Assembly: GCA_041687495.1 (NCBI GenBank)
Contig: JAWLBR010000083.1
Span: 1 to 13,664 of the forward strand
Length of the DNA stretch: 13,664 nucleotides
From: JAWLBR01 sp041687495
Lineage (GTDB): Bacteria > Bacillota > Limnochordia > DTU087 > JAAYGB01
Direction: 5' to 3'
The translations under genes were made by a program, and so were the position numbers. Below, in pieces: positions 6,887-13,416 of the stretch (position 1 is its first letter; each line of letters starts with the position of its first letter). Under the pieces are notes generated by a model. The model was not told the origin of the DNA. It did no database searches and was given only the letters and a program-made list of their open reading frames with translations.

Positions 6887-7435
6887 CTAGCCCTCCCTGT
6901 TGATAGACTCTACTCCTTCTTTCAGATACTCCCGCACCCAGGAGAGAACCTGGGGGTGGGAAAGGGTATCCATCTCCAACTGCTGCTTAACCTCCCGGGT
7001 ATCCAAGGTGAAAGACCCGCCATCTAGCGTTTGGGTATACACCACGTCAATATGGGGGTTGAGAACAATCACTGTATAGATGGTGCTAGCCATGTCCCCC
7101 AAGGGCATTCGGTCAATGTGACTGCGCTGAAACGTGGCTTTGACCTTGGTTCCGCTGCCCTCTTGGGACCAGAGGATAAAGCTACCGGCACAGCTTTCCG
7201 CAGCGGCTTTGAACAAAGGTATCCCTAAACCTACTTTTCTAGTGGTGCGAGAAGTGACGAAAGGATCAGTCACCGCGGCCACTAGCTCCGGGCTCATTCC
7301 CCTCCCGTTATCGCCAATTTCAATGACTAGGCGATCCTGCCGGGTATCTTCTGTCACAAGAATACGTACAAGCGAAGCTCCGGCAGCAATGGAATTTTGG
7401 ACAATATCCAAAATGTGCAGCGATAGTTCCCGCAT
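6887..7435 (-). CDS. Histidine-kinase-type ATPase (HATPase_c) without a phospho-acceptor domain (182 aa)
   Basis: A GHKL-type ATP-binding protein that has the ATPase half of a sensor kinase but no sensor, no membrane segment and no dimerisation/His-acceptor domain before it. The N-box is in HILDIVQNSIAAGA (7-20), the G1 box is DNGRGM (42-47), and the ATP lid is TSRTTRKVGLGIPLFK (61-76). An unusual C-terminal part (about 105-182) follows, with no motif I recognise. It starts at ATG 7435, six bases past the PHP gene, with only a weak GGTGA site, so it may rely on coupling. Similar ATPases sit directly before hydrogenase genes in other clostridia. It may act as a kinase or an ATP-dependent switch for a partner; the substrate is unknown. 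Its position just before hndB links it to control of the hydrogenase. Confidence 0.88.
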   Translation of the reverse strand: MRELSLHILDIVQNSIAAGASLVRILVTEDTRQDRLVIEIGDNGRGMSPELVAAVTDPFVTSRTTRKVGLGIPLFKAAAESCAGSFILWSQEGSGTKVKATFQRSHIDRMPLGDMASTIYTVIVLNPHIDVVYTQTLDGGSFTLDTREVKQQLEMDTLSHPQVLSWVREYLKEGVESINREG

Positions 7436-7441
7436 CGTTTT

Positions 7442-8197
7442 TCACCAACCCAACTTGTGAACTGCTGTCCAGCGTCCGCAGTCATTTCGCAGGCCTTTGG
7501 CCATTTCATCAAATACTGGGTCTTTGGCGTGCAGGATCGTAACCCAGGGAGAAACCAGTTCGGTTAGGCTATGGGCATCGGACCCCTTTACCCAAGCCGC
7601 CGACGGGGGAAAGTCAACTCGCTGCTGAAGTGTGGCCAGATTCTCCCCCTGCCCAATCTCCCAGCCATTTGGTACAAATCCCGGCGGAACCATGCCCAAC
7701 TGCCCGAAAAGTCCGTGACTGCGTCGTTCCACATGGGCCGCAATGACTAGGGCTTCGGCTGCATGGAGGCGAGAGGTAACCGTTTCCAAAGGATCTGGCA
7801 GGCTTTGGGACAACAGCAGCTGCTCAACCTCAACCACCGTATCATCTGCGGCAAACAGCAGCTGCTCTCCAAAAACCCGGGGACGGTTTGGGATGTGGGC
7901 CAGCCGGCTTCGCACCCACTCTTCCACCTTCTGACCGCTCCTGACATCGGGGAAGACAGCCAGTAAGTGTACTCCCTCCCTGGTCTCTAGCTCCATCCCC
8001 GCCAAGACTGTGACGCCCCACACCTGCCCCACCTGTTGGCAGACCGCGACGTTTCCCACAGAGTGGTGATCGGTAACTACGAGAAAATCTCTGTTCTCAA
8101 GTTTAGCCAGCCTGACAATGTTGTTGGGAGTCATGTCGTTGTTCGCGCAGGGAGAGAGCCCTGTATGCAGGTGGACATCTCCGATAAACTTCCTCAA
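7442..8197 (-). CDS. PHP-domain metal-dependent phosphoesterase (251 aa)
   Basis: A PHP-superfamily protein with the full set of metal ligands expected for a trinuclear phosphoesterase site: DVHLHT (7-12), TDHHS (42-46), Glu69 in GMELET, His77, His155 in AAHVER, and GSDAH (205-209). Members hydrolyse phosphate esters such as histidinol phosphate or nucleotides; the substrate here is unknown. The start is TTG at 8197, overlapping the stop of the upstream DRTGG gene as TTGA, and a stop lies two codons upstream in frame. The next internal start would remove the first metal motif. There is almost no Shine-Dalgarno site, so translation is probably coupled. Lying among kinase-like ATPases, it could be a phosphatase opposing them, but that is inference. 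Confidence 0.92.
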   Translation of the reverse strand: MRKFIGDVHLHTGLSPCANNDMTPNNIVRLAKLENRDFLVVTDHHSVGNVAVCQQVGQVWGVTVLAGMELETREGVHLLAVFPDVRSGQKVEEWVRSRLAHIPNRPRVFGEQLLFAADDTVVEVEQLLLSQSLPDPLETVTSRLHAAEALVIAAHVERRSHGLFGQLGMVPPGFVPNGWEIGQGENLATLQQRVDFPPSAAWVKGSDAHSLTELVSPWVTILHAKDPVFDEMAKGLRNDCGRWTAVHKLGW

Positions 8198-8541
8198 CTC
8201 TTACTCACGCCTTTGATACCCAACTGGTACAGTCTTCCAACTAACTCGTAGCAAGGAAGTTCCGTGCGAAAGAGATTCACTCCATTGGCCTGCGCCTTAT
8301 GCACTAACTCCCCATCGGGAGCGATGCCTCCAGCCACAATTACCGCCGCCACCTCAGTCAGGACGGCCACTGCAGCCACATTCTGATGCGCCTGGTTGGT
8401 CACCCAAATCGAACCCTCAGCGGCTTTAGCGATGACATCACTCAGAAGGTCTGAACAGTAGCCGCCGCTGACTTTCCGGTTTAGGTCGCCTTCGGTTAGT
8501 TGAGTTAAAGGCAAGTACTGCAGTATCTGTTTCAGTTCCAC
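8194..8541 (-). CDS. DRTGG-domain protein, second copy (115 aa)
   Basis: This small protein consists of one DRTGG domain, the module found with CBS domains and in phosphotransacetylase-like proteins and thought to be regulatory. The N-terminus (MELKQILQYLPLTQLTEGDL) leads into GGYCSDLLSDVIAKA (26-40), then WVTNQAHQNVAAVAVL (46-61), VAAVIVAGGIAPDGELVHKA (64-83) and a C-terminal YELVGRLYQLGIKG (98-111). It starts at GTG 8541 with AAAGGAG about 11 bases upstream, and its stop overlaps the PHP start. A related copy opens the operon (10426-10785). This one keeps the domain consensus better than the first. The ligand is unknown; a phosphorylated or nucleotide ligand is possible. Confidence 0.88.
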   Translation of the reverse strand: MELKQILQYLPLTQLTEGDLNRKVSGGYCSDLLSDVIAKAAEGSIWVTNQAHQNVAAVAVLTEVAAVIVAGGIAPDGELVHKAQANGVNLFRTELPCYELVGRLYQLGIKGVSKS

Positions 8542-8577
8542 CGGATTAATCGCTCCTTTTCTAGGCTAGGTTCAAGG

Positions 8578-9960
8578 TCAACTTTGGGCTTTTCGCTGTA
8601 CATCCGTTCTACTTTCTTCGTCGGTGAGGTCCTCGGGATCTGGGGTCATTGATGTCGGTACCCTCTTAGCTAGGTCCAACAGCTCTTCGGCTAGGACTGC
8701 GACCCCCTCCCGTAGCTTGAAGACACAATCCGCCTCACTGGCTAACCCCCGAGCGATATCTTCAGCCAGGGCTTGGCAGCTAGGGGAACCACACGAACCA
8801 CAGTCCAGGCCAGGCAAAGATGCCAAGACCCTTTCCATCAGGGCCATCTTCTTTACAGCCCTTGTGAGATCTTCATCGAGCTGCATCGCCGGATGAGGTT
8901 CAATCGCGGCGCGCAGGAAGTAGAAGCCTTGGTCATACAGCAGCTTCATTCGCTGCAACTTTTCTGGGTCAGGTCGCTCCTGCAGCAGCGAGCGGCGCAG
9001 CACCGCATCCAAATTTGCCTTGGCCAACGTGGGATTGACGATGGTTAAGGCCCCGCCGACACATCCACCGGGGCACGCTTGACACTCGAGAAAGTCCACG
9101 TCCCGGAACTTTCCCATTTCTACGTCAGCTAGGACTTCAATGGCCTGGTGAATGCCATCTACGGCAACGTGGACAACTCCGTCCATGTACTCCTCTTCCC
9201 CACCACTGCGACCCCATTGAAACCCCGATATAGATGCTTGAACGCACTGGCTATCCTTGGCCGCCTCTCCTAAGTTCTTGACCAAGTATGGATAAATCTC
9301 GTTAATGGGTATGACCCCGTCGACATAAGTCTTCTCGCCTTCTGCTGGAGTCTTCAGTTCAGTCACTTTAGCCGGGCAAGGGGTAATGAATACCGCCCCA
9401 ATCTCCTCAGGAGGTAGGCCAAAACACTGGCTGGCTTTTTCCTTTGCCAGTTTGGCTGCTATCTCCACTGGAGCCTGCAGCTTGATCAAGTTGGGGATAA
9501 GCTCAGGAAACCGAACCTGAATCAGCTGGACGATGGCCGGGCATGCGGCGGAAATCAATGGTCTGATGGGGTGTTCTTCTATGTACAGTCGCGTGGCCGC
9601 GCTGATATGGTCAGCAGCCTCAGCCACAGAAAAGACACCGTCAAACCCAACCAAGCGAAGAGCATGGCATACTTGCCCAACGGTCACTGACGACCCGGAA
9701 AACTGGCCAAATAAGGACGGAGCAGGGAGAGCAACGACTTTGGAGAACTGGTTGAGGCAGGTCATGCTGTCAGCGATGGCAATCTTGGCGTGGTTGGAGC
9801 AGGTGCGAATGCACTCCCCACAGTCGATACACTTGTCTTCAAGGATCACTGCTTTACCGGCCCTAACGCGAATGGCCTCGGTAGGACAGCGTTTGATGCA
9901 GTTGGTACAACCTTTGCACCTATCCCGATCCAAAGTGACTGAGTGAAAAAGGGGAGGCAT
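8578..9960 (-). CDS. Sensory-type [FeFe]-hydrogenase-like protein (HydS-like, 460 aa)
   Basis: Two ferredoxin [4Fe-4S] sites (Cys15/18/21/25 and Cys44/47/50/54) precede a hydrogenase H-domain (about 75-330). The four H-cluster ligands are kept: Cys140 in SAACPAI, Cys195 in TPCPAK, and Cys296 and Cys300 in CQACPGGC. The residue next to Cys140 is Ala139, where catalytic enzymes have the proton-relay Cys. This is the hallmark of slow, sensor-like group C/D hydrogenases. A further cluster motif follows, Cys387/390/395 plus Cys412 (CGSCGSPSC). Larger relatives continue into PAS and kinase or phosphatase domains; this chain ends after a short polar tail (about 430-460). It starts at ATG 9960, 9 bases after the RsbW-like gene, using GGGTGAG. 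It probably senses H2 or redox state and signals to the separately encoded ATPases; the partners are inferred from gene order only. Confidence 0.9.
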   Translation of the reverse strand: MPPLFHSVTLDRDRCKGCTNCIKRCPTEAIRVRAGKAVILEDKCIDCGECIRTCSNHAKIAIADSMTCLNQFSKVVALPAPSLFGQFSGSSVTVGQVCHALRLVGFDGVFSVAEAADHISAATRLYIEEHPIRPLISAACPAIVQLIQVRFPELIPNLIKLQAPVEIAAKLAKEKASQCFGLPPEEIGAVFITPCPAKVTELKTPAEGEKTYVDGVIPINEIYPYLVKNLGEAAKDSQCVQASISGFQWGRSGGEEEYMDGVVHVAVDGIHQAIEVLADVEMGKFRDVDFLECQACPGGCVGGALTIVNPTLAKANLDAVLRRSLLQERPDPEKLQRMKLLYDQGFYFLRAAIEPHPAMQLDEDLTRAVKKMALMERVLASLPGLDCGSCGSPSCQALAEDIARGLASEADCVFKLREGVAVLAEELLDLAKRVPTSMTPDPEDLTDEESRTDVQRKAQS

Positions 9961-9969
9961 AGCTCAAAC

Positions 9970-10422
9970 TCACCCGATTCTATGGGAGATACGTACAAGA
10001 ACGACTGTGCCTGCAGGACTTGACTCGATGCGGAACTCGTCGGCGCTCTTTTTGATGTTAGATAACCCCATTCCAGCACCAAACCCCATTTCCCGCACTT
10101 CCTCGGAGGCAGTGGAGTACCCCTCCTGCATCGCCAGGTCGATATCCGGAATCCCAGGTCCTGTATCGACACAGGTCAGGATCACGTCTGCCGAGGTAAC
10201 TGTCAGCTTCACTTTGCCCCCCACGGAGTGGATGACGATATTCATCTCCCCTTCGTAGGCAGCAATGGCCAGTCTTCTTACCACGGCGCTGTCGATCCCC
10301 AATTGTTGTAGGACTTTCTTGATTCGGCTTGAGGTCTCCCCAGCCCGAACAAAATCTCTAGCCGGTACGTCAAACTCCAGGCTCATCAAGATCTCGTCCG
10401 AAGAAGAAGGGGCCAAACCCAT
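9970..10422 (-). CDS. RsbW/SpoIIAB-like serine-kinase-type ATPase (150 aa)
   Basis: A small GHKL ATPase of the anti-sigma-factor kinase type. The N-box holds Glu57 and Asn61 in the spacing seen in RsbW and SpoIIAB (AAYEGEMN), the G1 box is DTGPGIP (86-92), and the glycine-rich lid is GFGAGMGLSNIKK (113-125). It starts at ATG 10422 with GGGAGGG about 7 bases upstream, only 3 bases after the first DRTGG gene. Known relatives phosphorylate a STAS-domain antagonist or bind a sigma factor, but neither is encoded in this window. Placed directly before the sensory hydrogenase, it could supply the kinase output that is fused to such sensors elsewhere. That is inference. Confidence 0.9.
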   Translation of the reverse strand: MGLAPSSSDEILMSLEFDVPARDFVRAGETSSRIKKVLQQLGIDSAVVRRLAIAAYEGEMNIVIHSVGGKVKLTVTSADVILTCVDTGPGIPDIDLAMQEGYSTASEEVREMGFGAGMGLSNIKKSADEFRIESSPAGTVVLVRISHRIG

Positions 10423-10425
10423 GTG

Positions 10426-10785
10426 CTATCCCTCCCCCAACTGCGAACATCCCCGTAGTCCCGCTTCATACAAGAGACCGGCGGTCTCATACAGTGGATA
10501 ATTGGTGGAGAGCAGCGGTAGATTGGTTTCCTCTGCTAAGCGGATCACCTCTGCGCTGGGACGCTTGCCGCGAACAAACACAATCCCCGTCAGCTCGACC
10601 ATCTCCGCCGTGCGCACCACCTGCACAGACGTCAGGCCGGTCAAAAGGAGCGTATTTGCCCTGGTAAAGGCCAGAACATCGCTCATTAGGTCGCAGCCAC
10701 ACACAGACTGGATATCCTTGTCCATGTCAACGCCCGAGGTTAGAACCTCTGCCTTCAGCAACCTTCTTATCTCTGTTAAATGCAT
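10426..10785 (-). CDS. DRTGG-domain protein, first copy (119 aa)
   Basis: First gene of the operon. I take ATG at 10785 as start; TTG 10800 and GTG 10794 are in frame, but no start has a strong Shine-Dalgarno site (GGGTG lies 9-13 bases before the ATG). The chain reads MHLTEIRRLLKAEVLTSG, then VCGCDLMSDVLAFTRA, LLLTGLTSVQVVRTAEMV, TGIVFVRGKRPSAEVIRLAE and PLYETAGLLYEAGLRG. This follows the DRTGG layout of the 8194-8541 protein along its whole length, though with clearly diverged residues. It ends 3 bases before the RsbW-like gene. The same DRTGG-then-ATPase pairing recurs further down the operon (DRTGG, PHP, HATPase). The role is unknown but presumably regulatory. Confidence 0.85.
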   Translation of the reverse strand: MHLTEIRRLLKAEVLTSGVDMDKDIQSVCGCDLMSDVLAFTRANTLLLTGLTSVQVVRTAEMVELTGIVFVRGKRPSAEVIRLAEETNLPLLSTNYPLYETAGLLYEAGLRGCSQLGEG

Positions 10786-10812
10786 AACAATCACACCCAA
10801 CTGACGCGGTCT

Positions 10813-10857
10813 AATTGCAGGTATCCATAGTAAGTTTCTTCCTACTTTACTGCAATT
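10813..10857. repeat. Inverted repeat over the operon -10 box and leader
   Basis: AATTGCAG (10813-10820) and CTGCAATT (10850-10857) are perfect 8-base arms, 37 bases centre to centre; the right arm overlaps the -10 box. Between them, AGTAGG and CTTACT on the minus strand can also pair around an AAGAAA loop. The outer arms may be operator half-sites, or part of a leader hairpin if transcription starts early enough. Confidence 0.5.
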
Positions 10858-10883
10858 TTACACCATTTTTCCTCGTGAGTCAA
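10855..10883 (-). promoter_or_regulatory. Sigma-A-type promoter of the sensor/hydrogenase operon
   Basis: TTGACT (10883-10878) and TAAAAT (10860-10855) are 17 bases apart on the minus strand, giving a start near 10848 and a leader of about 60 bases before the ATG at 10785. No other promoter of this quality was seen in the short gaps of the ten-gene run, so all ten genes are probably read from here. Confidence 0.65.
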
Positions 10884-10886
10884 TTT

Positions 10887-10895
10887 TGTGATAAT
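10887..10895 (+). promoter_or_regulatory. Candidate extended -10 promoter for the divergent esterase gene
   Basis: TGTGATAAT fits an extended -10 element (TG, one base, then GATAAT). There is no good -35 box. It lies back to back with the operon promoter, about 160 bases before the esterase ATG. The 10896-11053 leader contains TTATCTCA and TGAGATAA (10956-10963 and 10980-10987), an 8-base inverted repeat with a 16-base gap. Confidence 0.35.
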
Positions 10896-11053
10896 GTAGA
10901 CGAGGATCATCCGCAGGGAATGGCTCTTGGGCGAAGAAATCAGCGACTAGAATGGTTATCTCAGAGGGTGAAAGACCGTTGAGATAAGAATGCTGCCACC
11001 CTTCCAACGTCACGGATGCGGATTGTTCGGCGGCTAACAAGGAGGTCGTTACC

Positions 11054-11878
11054 ATGACAGAAAGACAAAAGACTGCCCCCATGCTGCTGTGGCCGCAGGG
11101 CGCTCCGGGAGCACGGGGGACCCAGCAGGAAGACTGTCCTAGACTCACCCCATATTTAGTAAGAAGCGACACGCCTACAGCTTGCATCATCGTCTGCCCC
11201 GGAGGCGGCTACACCATGCGGGCCCCGCACGAGGGAGCGCCCATTGCCCTGTGGCTTAACAGCATTGGCATTTCAGCATTTGTCCTGGATTACCGAGTGG
11301 CACCCTATCAGCATCCATATCCTCTGCTAGATGCGCAAAGAGCGATTCGCACAGTGCGCTGCCACGCCGAGGAATGGAACATTGACCCGAAGAGGGTTGG
11401 GATCCTCGGCTTTTCTGCGGGAGGCCACCTGGCTGCTACAGCCGGCACCCACTACGATCCAGGCGACGCCCATGCCTCCGATCCCATAGAACGCATGGGC
11501 TGCCGTCCTGACCTAATGATCCTGTGCTATCCAGTTATCTCCTTTGGGCGTAGTCGCCACCAAGGGTCGAGGGTAAATTTGATTGGTGAAGAGCCTTCCG
11601 AGGAGTTGGTGGAGCTGCTTTCCAACGAACGGCAGGTAACAGCCGACACTCCTCCCGCGTTCATGTGGCATACCGCCAATGACCCTGTGGTACCGGTTGC
11701 CAACGTTCTGCTGTTTGCCGAACAACTTGCCGCTCACCAAATCGATTTTGCCTTGCATGTCTACCCTAAGGGTCCCCACGGATTAGGGCTGGCAGAAAGA
11801 TATCCGGATATTGCCACCTGGACTGCCCACTGCGCCAGCTGGCTTAACTGCCACGGATTTGGCCGCAGAGAAAGCTAG
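11054..11878 (+). CDS. Alpha/beta-hydrolase, acetyl-xylan-esterase (BD-FAE) type (274 aa)
   Basis: A serine esterase of the alpha/beta-hydrolase fold. The start is ATG 11054 with GGAGG 8 bases upstream. The family signature is complete: oxyanion-hole motif CPGGGY (48-53), nucleophile elbow GFSAGG with Ser121, acid Asp210 in NDPVV, and His242 in GPHGLGLAERYPD. The opening WPQGAPGARG is also typical of proteins annotated as acetyl-xylan or related carbohydrate esterases. No signal peptide is present, so it would act on imported oligosaccharides in the cytoplasm. The likely reaction is removal of acetyl (or similar) groups from sugars; the exact ester is unknown. It is read divergently from the hydrogenase operon and ends in a terminator-like hairpin before the ROK regulator. 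Confidence 0.9.
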   Translation: MTERQKTAPMLLWPQGAPGARGTQQEDCPRLTPYLVRSDTPTACIIVCPGGGYTMRAPHEGAPIALWLNSIGISAFVLDYRVAPYQHPYPLLDAQRAIRTVRCHAEEWNIDPKRVGILGFSAGGHLAATAGTHYDPGDAHASDPIERMGCRPDLMILCYPVISFGRSRHQGSRVNLIGEEPSEELVELLSNERQVTADTPPAFMWHTANDPVVPVANVLLFAEQLAAHQIDFALHVYPKGPHGLGLAERYPDIATWTAHCASWLNCHGFGRRES

Positions 11879-11888
11879 CAACACTGAT

Positions 11889-11925
11889 GGGATGCCTCCT
11901 TTTCCACTTAGGCATCCCTCTTCCC
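11889..11925 (+). terminator. Terminator-like hairpin after the esterase gene
   Basis: GGGATGCCT (11889-11897) pairs perfectly with AGGCATCCC (11910-11918) around a 12-base loop, followed by TCTTCCC. The stem is strong but the T-run is short, so termination may be incomplete. Confidence 0.6.
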
Positions 11926-11948
11926 ACAAACCCCCTTTCCTATCCAAC

Positions 11949-11974
11949 AAAAAAACTCCAGCAAAAATCGCTGG
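11949..11974 (-). terminator. Minus-strand terminator-like hairpin in front of the ROK gene
   Basis: On the minus strand, CCAGC GATTTTT GCTGG is followed by AG and then seven Ts (11955-11949). It has the shape of an intrinsic terminator, but no recognised minus-strand gene lies to its right. It would stop antisense transcripts coming from the ROK region before they enter the esterase gene. Confidence 0.4.
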
Positions 11975-12002
11975 TTCTACAGGAATCTTCTCTTACCCGA
12001 AG

Positions 12003-12027
12003 AATTAATTTGCTAAAGCAATTAATT
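12003..12027. promoter_or_regulatory. Candidate ROK operator (AATTAATT inverted repeat)
   Basis: AATTAATT (12003-12010) and AATTAATT (12020-12027), each self-complementary, flank GCT-AA-AGC. The whole is a palindrome apart from one extra T at 12011. It lies about 100 bases upstream of the ROK repressor gene in an AT-rich stretch that probably holds its promoter; TAATAC at 12027-12032 could be the -10. Autorepression by the ROK protein is a reasonable guess. Confidence 0.4.
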
Positions 12028-12120
12028 AATACCGTGTTACTTTTACCGATGTTTTCGAACGATCTTTGCAGAGGTTTTACGCCGGTGGCTCCAGTGAGCT
12101 GCTCCAGTACCCACGGGATA

Positions 12121-13416
12121 ATGGGAGAGATGATTTTGCAGTTCAAGGGACTTAGCGGCAGTACTATCCGCTCACATAACCGTTCAGTTTTGCTGCGGCT
12201 TTTTCGGGAGATGGGGCCCGTTTCCCGAAACGACCTCTCAGGAATAACGCAGTTGACTGCCCCTACGGTACACAGCTTGGTCAAGGAGCTGATGGCCGAA
12301 GGGATTGTAGAAGACCTTGGCACCACCGACCCCCAAGGCGGTGGGGCTGGTAGAAGGCCATCACTTCTCGGGCTCCGGCCTCGTTCCCGACTCAGCCTAG
12401 CTGTGGATATCAGTGTCAAGGGTACGAAGCTGGGGATTATTGGCTTGAGAGGCGGCATCCTTGGTGACATTGAGATACAGCACACCGATCTCGCTAACCC
12501 CAAACAGGTTATGGATGAGATTGGTCACGGCCTCAAGACACTACTTGGCATCACCGAGCTTCATCCCAACGAACCATTCGTCGGAATCGGGGTTGGAGTT
12601 CCAGGACTAGTTCAGGTCTCAACGGGGACTGTCTTGCACTCCCCGAATCTGGGCTGGCGGAATGTGCAGTTTGGCGACTGGCTCAAAAGGCAGTTCGGCC
12701 TGCCGGTAGTCATTGACAACAACGCTCGTGCGATGGCTCTGGGCGAACAACTATTTGGCATCGGTCGGCAGGCACCCAACGCGATTACTTTTTTTGCCGG
12801 TCATGGCGTGGGCGCTGGTATTGTGGTTAACAGCCGACTTTACCGGGGGCTGAACGGTGGAGCCGGTGAAGTGGGGCATACGACGGTCAACCCAGATGGA
12901 CCCATATGCAGATGCGGGCGACGGGGCTGCCTGGATGCCGTAGCCTCCGAACCGGCCGTCATTGGTCAGGTGCAGGAAGCGCTGGCGCAGGGAGCAGAGC
13001 CGCAACTGCAAGAGCAGATTGCTAGACTCGGTTACCAGACAAGCGGCCTAAGCATCGGCCATATTGTGCAGTTCGCTCGAGAAGGCAGTCCCCTGTGTCA
13101 GTCTGTCTTGTCCAGAGCCGCCACTACCTTGGGACAAGCCGCCGTCAATTTAATCAATCTGCTCAACCCAGATATGATCATCACTGGTGGAGCTCTGTTT
13201 CGATATGAGGATCTGTGGGAGAAATTCGCCTCTGTGGTAAGAGGCGGTGCTTATGCCGGTCTCAATGAAGCAGTTGCCCTGGAAAGAACTCAGTTCGGGC
13301 AGTTGCAGGGACTGATGGGGGCGGCTGCTTTGGTGCTGGACGAGTTTCTCTACGCCCCAGATATTATCCAGACGCCGTTTACTTACACAGCCGCTGAAGA
13401 CGAGTCAGCGTCCTAA
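12121..13416 (+). CDS. ROK-family transcriptional repressor (431 aa)
   Basis: The open frame extends up to 11887, but that extension covers the AT-rich operator region and does not look like protein. I place the start at ATG 12121; ATG 12130 or TTG 12136 (the latter 5-7 bases after GGGAGAG) are alternatives. The N-terminal winged helix-turn-helix is at about 14-66 (TIRSHNRSVLLRLF, SRNDLSGITQLTAPTVHSLV). The ROK sugar-kinase fold follows, with GIGVGVPGLV (155-164), the zinc site His253 plus CRCGRRGC (Cys263, 265, 270), and GGAGEVGHT. At the kinase active site the usual catalytic Asp is replaced by Asn201 (IDNNARAMALGE), so it should bind sugar without phosphorylating it. It probably controls neighbouring saccharide genes (esterase, sulfatase) in response to a sugar inducer. 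Function by family is firm, the inducer unknown. Confidence 0.9.
   Translation: MGEMILQFKGLSGSTIRSHNRSVLLRLFREMGPVSRNDLSGITQLTAPTVHSLVKELMAEGIVEDLGTTDPQGGGAGRRPSLLGLRPRSRLSLAVDISVKGTKLGIIGLRGGILGDIEIQHTDLANPKQVMDEIGHGLKTLLGITELHPNEPFVGIGVGVPGLVQVSTGTVLHSPNLGWRNVQFGDWLKRQFGLPVVIDNNARAMALGEQLFGIGRQAPNAITFFAGHGVGAGIVVNSRLYRGLNGGAGEVGHTTVNPDGPICRCGRRGCLDAVASEPAVIGQVQEALAQGAEPQLQEQIARLGYQTSGLSIGHIVQFAREGSPLCQSVLSRAATTLGQAAVNLINLLNPDMIITGGALFRYEDLWEKFASVVRGGAYAGLNEAVALERTQFGQLQGLMGAAALVLDEFLYAPDIIQTPFTYTAAEDESAS

Noticed and set aside
10886..10891. TTGTGA as a Rex (NADH-sensing repressor) site
   Set aside because: Only one half of the expected TTGTGA...TCACAA pair is present; no matching half lies at the right distance.
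10858..11055. Minus-strand 65-codon frame across the divergent promoter region, with protein-like composition in its C-terminal part
   Set aside because: Its start overlaps the esterase ATG, there is no ribosome binding site, it runs through the operon -35 box and its stop codon falls at the -10 box. Probably chance.
11940..12503. Minus-strand 187-codon frame opposite the ROK gene, upstream of the minus-strand terminator
   Set aside because: It is antisense to the winged-helix part of ROK, is Ser/Arg/Pro-rich and has no family resemblance. The terminator may serve an antisense RNA instead.
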